Below are positions 37,222-46,258 of a stretch of DNA of 64,000 bases, piece after piece. The DNA is taken from the NCBI RefSeq assembly GCF_021556615.1, contig NZ_JAKGGD010000004.1, positions 186,001 through 250,000 on the forward strand. Reading direction: 5' to 3'. Each line of letters begins with the position of its first letter. Within the stretch, counting starts at the first letter, position 1. The notes under the pieces were generated by a model that saw nothing but the letters and a program-made list of their open reading frames with translations, was not told where the DNA came from and made no database searches. The position numbers and the translations under genes are program-made. The DNA comes from Paracoccus salsus. Its GTDB lineage: Bacteria; Pseudomonadota; Alphaproteobacteria; Rhodobacterales; Rhodobacteraceae.

Positions 37222-39387
37222 ATGACCCAGGCCGATTTCCTTCGCACCCCGTTTCCCGAACCGCGCGAATTGCCCGGCGGCATTCCCGAGGGACCCGCCC
37301 GCTTCTTCAACCGCGAACTCAGCTGGCTGTCCTTCAACTGGCGGGTTCTGGACGAGGCGCGCAATTCCCGCGTGCCATTGCTGGAACGGCTGCGTTTCGT
37401 GTCGATCAGTGCGGCCAATCTGGACGAATTCTATACCGTCCGTGTCGCCGGCCTGCGCGAACTGGTCCGCGAGGGGAATTCCAGCATTTCGGATGACGGG
37501 CTGACGGCATCCGAGCAGCTCAGCCTGATCAATGCCGACGCCCGCCGCCTGATGGGCGCGCAGCAGGGCGTCTGGAACAATCTGCGCCGCGAGATGGAGG
37601 AGGCCGGGATCGTCATCCTGTCACGGTCGCGCCTGTCGCGGGCCGAAGAGGATTTCCTGCACCGCTATTTCGAGAACAGCGTGTTGCCGGTGCTGTCACC
37701 CCTTGCGATCGACCCGGCGCATCCGTTTCCGTTCATCCCGAATGCCGGGTTCTCGCTGGCTCTTGAACTGGCGCCGGAAGGCAAGGGAAGGCGGATGCAG
37801 GCGCTGCTGCCGATTCCCGCACAGCTTCCGCGTTTCGTCAGGCTGCCCGGTGGCGAGCGGTTCCTGCGGCTTGAAGACCTGCTGCTGATGCATCTGTCCA
37901 GTCTTTTTCCAGGCTATCGCGACATCGGTCACTGCGCCTTCCGGGTGCTGCGCGACAGCGATCTGGAGGTCGAGGAAGAGGCCGAGGATCTGGTCCGCGA
38001 ATTCGAGACGGCCTTGAAGCGTCGCCGCCGCGGCAGCGTGATCCGGCTGAAGATCACCGCCGGCGCCCCCGACCGGATGCGCCGCCTGATCATGGAGGAA
38101 CTGGAGGTCAGCGCAGACGAGGTGATCGAGGTCGAGGGTCTGCTGGGCGTTGCCGATCTGCGCGAACTGGTTCTGGAAAACCGCCGCGACCTGCTTTGGC
38201 CAGGCTTCACGCCGCGGGTCCCCGAACGCGTGCAGGACCATGGCGGTGACATGTTCTCGGCCATCCGGCAAAAGGACATGCTGCTGCATCATCCCTACGA
38301 GACCTTCGACATGGTGGTGCGCTTTCTGGCGCAGGCGGCCCGCGACCCTGACGTTCTGGCGATCAAGCAGACATTGTACCGCACCAGCCGCGAAAGCCCG
38401 ATCGTCGAGGCGCTGTGCGAGGCCGCCGAGGCCGGCAAGTCGGTGACCGCGCTGGTCGAACTGAAGGCGCGATTCGACGAAGCCGCCAATATCCGCCAGT
38501 CGCGTCGGCTGGAACGGGCGGGCGCGCATGTCGTCTATGGCTTCGTGAACTACAAGACCCACGCCAAGATCAGCACCGTCGTGCGGCGCGAGGGCGAGAA
38601 CCTGGTGACCTATACCCATTACGGGACCGGCAACTACCATCCGATCACCGCCCGCATCTATACCGACCTGTCGCTGTTCACCTGCGACCCGGCGCTGGGG
38701 CGCGACGCGACGAAGGTGTTCAACTACCTGTCGGGATATGTTCAGCCCGACGGCCTCGAGAACCTGTCAATCTCGCCCATCGACATGAAGGAGCGGTTGC
38801 TGTCGCTGATCGCGCGCGAGGCGGAATTCGCCCGGCAGGGCCGTCCGGCGGCGATCTGGGCCAAGATGAATTCCCTGATCGAGAAAGACGTGATCGACGC
38901 GCTTTATGCCGCCGGCGCGGCCGGGGTCAAGATCAGCCTCGTGATTCGCGGCATTTGCGGAATACGTCCAGGTATCAAGGGCTTGTCCGAGAATATTCGC
39001 GTCAAGTCGATCATTGGCCGCTACCTTGAGCATTCCCGGATCGTGTGTTTCGGGAACGGACATGGACTGCCATCCAAGAAGGCGCGGGTGTTCTTTTCCT
39101 CGGCAGACTGGATGGGGCGCAACCTGATGCGGCGGGTCGAGACATTGGTCGAATGCCTGAACGACACGGTGAAGGCGCAGATCGTCAGCCAGATCATGGC
39201 CGCCAACATGGCCGACGAGGCGCAAAGCTGGCTGCTGCACCCGGACGGACGATTCGTGCGATACCTGCCCGATGGGCGCGACGACCTGTTCAACTGTCAC
39301 CGTTTCTTCATGGAAAATCCGTCTCTTTCCGGCCGGGGAACGGCCGGCGCGCGGGATGTTCCGGCGCTGACCCATTCGCCCGATTGA
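37222..39387 (+). CDS. ppk: Polyphosphate kinase
   Basis: A 721-residue PPK1. The four-domain enzyme is visible: the N-terminal domain starts at RFFNRELSWLSFNWRVL, and the catalytic C-terminal domains contain YKTHAKISTVVRR with the phospho-accepting His and GTGNYHPITA. It synthesises inorganic polyphosphate from ATP. The C-terminus carries a short variable tail after LLHPDGRFVRYLPDG. It precedes ppx by 55 bases, and together they form the polyphosphate cycle. Confidence 0.97.
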   Translation: MTQADFLRTPFPEPRELPGGIPEGPARFFNRELSWLSFNWRVLDEARNSRVPLLERLRFVSISAANLDEFYTVRVAGLRELVREGNSSISDDGLTASEQLSLINADARRLMGAQQGVWNNLRREMEEAGIVILSRSRLSRAEEDFLHRYFENSVLPVLSPLAIDPAHPFPFIPNAGFSLALELAPEGKGRRMQALLPIPAQLPRFVRLPGGERFLRLEDLLLMHLSSLFPGYRDIGHCAFRVLRDSDLEVEEEAEDLVREFETALKRRRRGSVIRLKITAGAPDRMRRLIMEELEVSADEVIEVEGLLGVADLRELVLENRRDLLWPGFTPRVPERVQDHGGDMFSAIRQKDMLLHHPYETFDMVVRFLAQAARDPDVLAIKQTLYRTSRESPIVEALCEAAEAGKSVTALVELKARFDEAANIRQSRRLERAGAHVVYGFVNYKTHAKISTVVRREGENLVTYTHYGTGNYHPITARIYTDLSLFTCDPALGRDATKVFNYLSGYVQPDGLENLSISPIDMKERLLSLIAREAEFARQGRPAAIWAKMNSLIEKDVIDALYAAGAAGVKISLVIRGICGIRPGIKGLSENIRVKSIIGRYLEHSRIVCFGNGHGLPSKKARVFFSSADWMGRNLMRRVETLVECLNDTVKAQIVSQIMAANMADEAQSWLLHPDGRFVRYLPDGRDDLFNCHRFFMENPSLSGRGTAGARDVPALTHSPD

Positions 39388-39442
39388 CCCTCGCGGCCAG
39401 ACGGGTCATTAACGTGTCGACGCGCAAGCAAGAGGCTTTGCA

Positions 39443-40972
39443 ATGAACGGCGTGGTGACAGCGACCGGCAAGACGATCGAGCCTCTGGGAAAGATGTTCG
39501 CGAAACTTCCCAAGCGGGCCCTGTCGCGAGTCGGCGTTGTCGATGTCGGGTCGAACTCGATCCGGCTCGTGGTGTTTGACGGCGCGGCGCGTTCCCCTGC
39601 CTATTTCTACAACGAGAAGGTGATGGCCGGGCTGGGCGCCGAGATGGCCACCACCGGGCGGCTGAACCCGGCCGGTATCGAACGCGGATTCGATGCGTTG
39701 CGGCGCTTTGCCGCCCTGGCAAAGGGCATGGGTATCGAACCGCTGACCTGCGTGGCGACCGCGGCCGTCCGGGAGGCCGAGGATGGTCCGGCCTTCCAGA
39801 GCCGGGTCGAGCGTGAAACCGGCATCAAGATGTGGGTCATCGACGGCGAGGAAGAGGCGCGGCTTTCGGCGCAGGGCGTGCTGCTGGGCTGGCCCGAAGC
39901 CAAGGGCATGGTCTGCGATATCGGCGGCAACTCGATGGAACTGGCAGAGATCGCCGGCGGCAAGGTCGGACGCCGCGCGTCGTCGCCTCTGGGACCGTTC
40001 CGCCTGCAGCAGGTGAATGGCGGCAAGGACGGGCTGAAAAAGCATATCCGCAAGATCATGTCCGATCTTGCCGGCAGGATGGGCACCGATCACGAACGCA
40101 TCTATCTGGTGGGCGGCTCGTGGCGCGCCATCGCCCGGCTTGACATGGAACGCCGTGCCTATCCGATGACGGTCCTGCACGAATACCGCATGACGCCTGA
40201 GGCGGTCGCCAAGACCGTCGACTACATTTCGGGCAACGATCTGGGCGAGTTGCGTGGCCGGGTCGGCATCTCGGCCTCGCGCATGGAACTGGTCCCGCTG
40301 GCGTCGCAAGTGCTGTCGGAACTGGTCTCGACCTTCAAGCCGGCCGAACTGGCCGTGTCCAGCTATGGTATCCGCGAGGGGCTGCTCTACGAGCACATGT
40401 CCGAAAGCCTGCGCCGTCGCGATCCGCTGATCGAGGCCGCGCGCTTTTCCGAGCGTCAGCTGGCGCGGATTCCGGGGTTCGGCAAGAAGCTGTACCAGTT
40501 CATCTTGCCGATCTTCGACGGCGCCCGGCCCGAACGCGACCGGCTGATTCATGCGGCCTGCCTGTTGCACGACACGACCTGGCGAACCCATCCCGATTAC
40601 CGCGCCGAGGCCTGTTTCGACAATGTGACGCGGGCGAACATGGCAGCGCTCAGCCATTCCGAACGGGTGTATCTCGGGCTGGCCCTGCTGCACCGCTACA
40701 AGAACAACCGTTCGAATTCACCGATGGCCCCTGTGTTCGAGCTGCTGGGCGCCGATGAGATTCAGTCAGCCGAGATCCTGGGCAAGGCCATGCGGTTCGG
40801 CGCGATGTTCGCCATCGACGACCCCTCGGACGCGGGTGCGCTGCGGCTTCGAAACGGCAAGCTCGAGCTGCGGCTGACCAAGATGGGCCGCAGCCTGATG
40901 GGCGAGGTCGCCCATGCGCGGTTCCGGTCGCTGTGCGGTTCGATGCAGGTCGAACCGCTGGTCCGCGACTGA
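39443..40972 (+). CDS. ppx: Exopolyphosphatase (Ppx/GppA family)
   Basis: A 509-residue Ppx/GppA phosphatase. The ASKHA-fold phosphate 1 motif is VVDVGSNSIRLVVFDG and the phosphate 2 motif is CDIGGNSMELAEI, with ATAAVREAEDG between. The C-terminal part is a helical HD-like domain (LIHAACLLHDTTWRTHPDYR). It removes terminal phosphates from polyphosphate or pppGpp. The gene follows ppk and is followed by a bidirectional hairpin. Confidence 0.95.
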   Translation: MNGVVTATGKTIEPLGKMFAKLPKRALSRVGVVDVGSNSIRLVVFDGAARSPAYFYNEKVMAGLGAEMATTGRLNPAGIERGFDALRRFAALAKGMGIEPLTCVATAAVREAEDGPAFQSRVERETGIKMWVIDGEEEARLSAQGVLLGWPEAKGMVCDIGGNSMELAEIAGGKVGRRASSPLGPFRLQQVNGGKDGLKKHIRKIMSDLAGRMGTDHERIYLVGGSWRAIARLDMERRAYPMTVLHEYRMTPEAVAKTVDYISGNDLGELRGRVGISASRMELVPLASQVLSELVSTFKPAELAVSSYGIREGLLYEHMSESLRRRDPLIEAARFSERQLARIPGFGKKLYQFILPIFDGARPERDRLIHAACLLHDTTWRTHPDYRAEACFDNVTRANMAALSHSERVYLGLALLHRYKNNRSNSPMAPVFELLGADEIQSAEILGKAMRFGAMFAIDDPSDAGALRLRNGKLELRLTKMGRSLMGEVAHARFRSLCGSMQVEPLVRD

Positions 40973-41061
40973 TCGCCCACATCAAGGCCTTCATGCCGGC
41001 CGGTCGTCGCGGGTCTGCCAATGCCTGCGGTCCTGGCGCGTTTTCCTGTGTCCCGGACACG

Positions 41062-41088
41062 AAAAGGGCGCCCCCAGGGGCGCCCTTT
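41062..41088. terminator. Hairpin between convergent ppx and groL
   Basis: A 12-base stem AAAGGGCGCCCC (41063-41074) pairs with GGGGCGCCCTTT (41077-41088). On the minus strand it is followed by TTTTC, so it should terminate groEL transcription; on the plus strand the T-tract is shorter but may also stop ppx. Confidence 0.85.
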
Positions 41089-41121
41089 CCAATCCTGCCA
41101 CCGTGGTGGCCAGGCGGATGA

Positions 41122-42777
<1,656 letters not shown>

Positions 42778-42812
42778 CTAATTTAGCGTGGAAGGATGCG
42801 AAGTTCCGGGGA

Positions 42813-43100
42813 TCAGCCGATCACGCCCAGGATGTCGCTTTCCTTCATGATCAGCAGCTCTTCGCCGTCGATCGTGACCTCGGTGCCCGACCATTTGCCG
42901 AACAATACGCGGTCGCCTGCCTTGACCGCGGGGGCGATCAGCTCGCCCGAATCCTTGCGGGCGCCTTCGCCGACCGAGATGATCTCGCCTTCCGCGGGCT
43001 TTTCCTTGGCGCTGTCGGGGATGATAAGACCGCCCTTGGTCTTTTCTTCGGACTCGACGCGGCGGACCAGCACGCGGTCATGCAGCGGTTTGAATGCCAT
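42813..43100 (-). CDS. groS: Co-chaperonin GroES
   Basis: A 95-residue GroES with the standard start [19 protein letters not shown], the mobile-loop sequence [13 protein letters not shown] and the C-terminal [10 protein letters not shown]. It caps the GroEL ring during folding. The gene is first in the operon and is preceded by CIRCE and a promoter. Confidence 0.98.
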   Translation of the reverse strand: MAFKPLHDRVLVRRVESEEKTKGGLIIPDSAKEKPAEGEIISVGEGARKDSGELIAPAVKAGDRVLFGKWSGTEVTIDGEELLIMKESDILGVIG

Positions 43101-43137
43101 TTGTGAACACTCCGTGTTTCAGGTTCCAGTGTCTTTG

Positions 43138-43164
43138 TTGGCACTCACCTGATGCGAGTGCCAA
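43138..43164 (-). promoter_or_regulatory. CIRCE operator for HrcA
   Basis: An inverted repeat of TTGGCACTC and GAGTGCCAA with exactly 9 bases between matches the CIRCE operator bound by the heat-shock repressor HrcA; only the third and seventh arm positions vary from the TTAGCACTC consensus. It lies directly downstream of the -10 element and upstream of groES, so HrcA would block transcription start or early elongation. Confidence 0.95.
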
Positions 43165-43171
43165 TGGCGCT

Positions 43172-43200
43172 CATCTAGGCAAACGCGTCCGCACTGTCAA
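43172..43200 (-). promoter_or_regulatory. Predicted sigma-70 type groESL promoter
   Basis: On the minus strand a perfect -35 TTGACA (43195-43200) is separated by 17 bases from TAGATG (43172-43177), a 4-of-6 match to -10. The CIRCE operator begins 8 bases further downstream, the usual position for repressor control. Confidence 0.75.
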
Positions 43201-43292
43201 CGGCAATCACGGCGGACAGCGCGACTGCATCTGGCCGGGTCCCGGAAATTATGCCAGCCTCGCGCTCGTGCGGTGTCGCGAAGGGGGCGAGA

Positions 43293-44306
43293 ATGCGGAA
43301 ATGGTTGGTCGCAGCGATGCTGGTGGGGATTGTCGGGTCCGCCGCCGCGACGGAATGCGTGGGCACCAATCTGATCGAGGCCATGCCCGAGGATCGGCGC
43401 GCGATGATCCGGGAGGCGGTCAGCGAGGTGCCGTTCCATCGGGGATTGCTGTGGCAGGCGAGCAAAGGCGACGCCCGGATGACGCTGGTCGGCACCTATC
43501 ATTTTGGCGATCCGCGTCACCAGGCCATGCTGGACCGGCTTGCCGAACCCTTCGCCGATGCCGCGACGCTGTTCGTCGAGGCTGGACCCCGGGAAGAGGC
43601 GCGGCTGACCCGCGCCTTGACCGAGGACCCCTCGCTGATGGTCAGCATCAGCGGGCCGACGCTGCCGGAAAGGCTGTCGGAAAAGGAGTGGACCGCCCTG
43701 TCCGAGGCGATGGCCCTGCGCGGTACGCCAGCGGTCATCACCGCGAAGCTGCGGCCCTGGTATGTCGCGATGATGCTGGGCGTCTCGCCCTGCATGATGG
43801 AGGGGTTTGCGGGTGAGGGCGAGTCCGCCGGCCTGGATCAACTGCTGGTCAGCCGCGCCGAGTCGTTGCAGATCCCTGTCCGGCCGCTGGAATCCTGGGA
43901 CACGGTGTTCCGCCTGTTCGCCGACATGACGCCGGCGCAGGAAATCGACATGATTCGCGCGGCGCTCCCGGCGGCATCCTACGCGGATGACTATGCGGTC
44001 ACGCTGACCGACGCGTATTTTTCCGGGGATGTCTGGACGATCTGGGAATTCGGCCGCTTCGAGGCCTATGAAAGTTCCGGCCTGTCGCGGGACGTGGTCG
44101 ACGAGCAGATGGATCTGGCCCAGTCCCGGCTGATGGACCGCCGCAACCGCGACTGGATCGGGACGCTGACCGAGGGTGCCGAGGCGGCCGCGCGTCAGGG
44201 CCAGAGGATCATCGCCGGTTTCGGCGCGCTGCATCTGCCGGGCGAGCAGGGGGTGCTGAAGCTGCTTGAGGCCCAGGGATGGACCATCGAACGTCTCGAC
44301 GGATAA
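43293..44306 (+). CDS. TraB/GumN-family exported protein
   Basis: A 337-residue protein with a signal peptide (VAAMLVGIVGSAAA). The TraB/GumN pattern is recognisable: VGTYHFGDPRH near the N-terminus, FVEAGPREEA, LSEAMALRGTPA, and FGALHLPGEQG at the end, with His residues resembling those of Tiki-type metalloproteases. Bacterial members are poorly characterised; a metal-dependent peptidase role is inferred from fold. It diverges from groESL and converges with the antiporter gene. Confidence 0.82.
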   Translation: MRKWLVAAMLVGIVGSAAATECVGTNLIEAMPEDRRAMIREAVSEVPFHRGLLWQASKGDARMTLVGTYHFGDPRHQAMLDRLAEPFADAATLFVEAGPREEARLTRALTEDPSLMVSISGPTLPERLSEKEWTALSEAMALRGTPAVITAKLRPWYVAMMLGVSPCMMEGFAGEGESAGLDQLLVSRAESLQIPVRPLESWDTVFRLFADMTPAQEIDMIRAALPAASYADDYAVTLTDAYFSGDVWTIWEFGRFEAYESSGLSRDVVDEQMDLAQSRLMDRRNRDWIGTLTEGAEAAARQGQRIIAGFGALHLPGEQGVLKLLEAQGWTIERLDG

Positions 44307-44326
44307 GACCGTGATCGGGCCGCGTC

Positions 44327-46258
44327 TCAGAAACGCCCGCCGGGTCGCTGTTCGCGCGGTTCACGCGGTCGCCCAAGCCCGTGCTCCGGCTCTTCCTCGT
44401 CACCGTCGTCCGGTCGGGCGTTAGCACCATTCGAGAAGCGTTCCATCAGCGCGGTTTCCAGGTTGCGGTTCAGCTCTCGGCTCAGCGCGACATATTCCGG
44501 GTTCTGGTCCAGCGGCACGCCGGGCTTCCAGACGTCGGCCAGCTCGCGCAGCGAGGCGCGGTCGAGGCGATAGAAGATATTCTCAAGTTCGGCCGCCTCG
44601 TATTCCGAGAGTCCCGCGTTTTCCAGCACGTATCGGCCGGCCCGCAGCGAGCTGTCGAAGGTCTCGCGGACGATGTCGTTCGCGCCAGCGCTGTAGAGTT
44701 GGTAGACATTTACCCGGTCGCGGGCGCGCGCGACGATATGCAGGTCCGGCCGGCGCTCGCGCGCATAGCGGATCAATTTCAGGTTGGCTTCGGGCTCGTC
44801 CAGTGCGGCGACCAGGATCCGGGCCTTCTCCAGCCCTGCGGCCATCAGGATCTCGGGTCGGGTGGGGTCCCCGAAATAGCCCTTGAACCCGAACTGCCGC
44901 ATCAGCTGGATCAGCTTCAGGTCGTGGTCAAGCACGGTGGTTCGAAAGCCCGACGACGTGACCATGCGGTTGATGACCTGACCGAACCGCCCGATCCCCG
45001 CGATGATGATCGGCTGCTGTTCCTCGATATCGTCGGCCGCCGCCGTGATGCCGCCTTCGGCCAGCCGCCGGTGCAGCTGGGCATGCAGGATGAACAGCAG
45101 CGGCGTGGCCAGCATTGTCAGCGCGATCACCAGCAGGACCGACTTGGCCAGTTCCGACGGCAGGATCGCCAGCGAGACGGCATAGGAAATCAGCACGAAA
45201 CCGAATTCGCCCGCCTGGGCCAGCGACAATGTGAAAAGCGACCGGTCCCGGCGCGTCATCCTGGTCCATCGGGCGATCATCCACAGGATCGCGGCCTTGG
45301 CGGCGATCAGGCCGGCGGTCGCAGACAGGATCGGCACCGGCTGGTCGAACAGGATCCGGAAATCCATGCCCGCGCCGACGGTGATGAAGAACAGCCCCAG
45401 GAGAAGCCCCTTGAACGGCTCGATCTGCGATTCCAGCTCGTGCCGGAACTCTGAACTTGCCAGCATCACGCCGGCCAGGAAGGTCCCCAGCGCGGGCGAC
45501 AGCCCGACAAGGATCATCAGCGATGCGATGCCGACCACGATCAGCAGCGCCATCGCGGTTTCCATCTCGGGCAGCCGGGACGCGATCACGAAGCGAAAGA
45601 TCGGTCGGATCAGATATTGCCCCAGCAGGATCACCGCCGCGACCGCCGCCAGGGTCACCAGCGTTGCGCCCCAGCCGGGCAGGTCCGCCATGAAGGCCTG
45701 ACCGATATGCTCGGTGTCGCCGTGGGCTGCCGAGGCGTGTCCGCCGGTGCTGGCCAGCAGCGGCATCAGGGCGATCATGGGGATCACGGCGATGTCCTGC
45801 GTCAGCAGCACGGAAAAGGCCGAGCGCCCCCCCGAGGTCTGCATCAGCCCCTTTTCCGACAGGGTCTGCAGCACGATCGCCGTCGAGCTGAGAGACAGGA
45901 TCATCCCCATCGCGATCGCTGCTGGCCAGCCCAGCCCCAGATACAGGGACACGCCCGCGACCGCTGCCATCGACATCAGAACCTGCGCGCCGCCAAGCCC
46001 GATCAGGCGGTGGCGCATGGTCCACAAATTGCGGGGTTCCAGCTCCAGCCCGATCAGGAACAGCATCATGACAACGCCGAATTCCGCGAAATGCTGAAGG
46101 TCGCTCATCTGGTTGCCGGTCAGGTTCAGCACCGGTCCGATCAGGATGCCGCAAATCAGATAGCCCAGCACCGAACCCAGACCCAGCCGCGCCGAGATCG
46201 GCACGGCGATCACCATGGTGACCAGATAGACCGTGGCGAGAAGGAGGAAGTTCTCCAT
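44327..46258 (-). CDS. Kef-type monovalent cation:proton antiporter (CPA2)
   Basis: A 643-residue protein with a CPA2 antiporter domain of 12-13 helices (about residues 1-385), including LIGLELEPRNLWTM and LSSTAIVLQTLSEKGLMQTSGG, then an RCK/TrkA-N domain starting at IIIAGIGRFGQVINRMV. Such KefB/KefC-like exchangers export K+ in return for H+ and respond to stress. No KefF/KefG ancillary reductase is adjacent. The TAA of the upstream 980-residue gene and this ATG overlap as TAATG. Confidence 0.9.
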   Translation of the reverse strand: MENFLLLATVYLVTMVIAVPISARLGLGSVLGYLICGILIGPVLNLTGNQMSDLQHFAEFGVVMMLFLIGLELEPRNLWTMRHRLIGLGGAQVLMSMAAVAGVSLYLGLGWPAAIAMGMILSLSSTAIVLQTLSEKGLMQTSGGRSAFSVLLTQDIAVIPMIALMPLLASTGGHASAAHGDTEHIGQAFMADLPGWGATLVTLAAVAAVILLGQYLIRPIFRFVIASRLPEMETAMALLIVVGIASLMILVGLSPALGTFLAGVMLASSEFRHELESQIEPFKGLLLGLFFITVGAGMDFRILFDQPVPILSATAGLIAAKAAILWMIARWTRMTRRDRSLFTLSLAQAGEFGFVLISYAVSLAILPSELAKSVLLVIALTMLATPLLFILHAQLHRRLAEGGITAAADDIEEQQPIIIAGIGRFGQVINRMVTSSGFRTTVLDHDLKLIQLMRQFGFKGYFGDPTRPEILMAAGLEKARILVAALDEPEANLKLIRYARERRPDLHIVARARDRVNVYQLYSAGANDIVRETFDSSLRAGRYVLENAGLSEYEAAELENIFYRLDRASLRELADVWKPGVPLDQNPEYVALSRELNRNLETALMERFSNGANARPDDGDEEEPEHGLGRPREPREQRPGGRF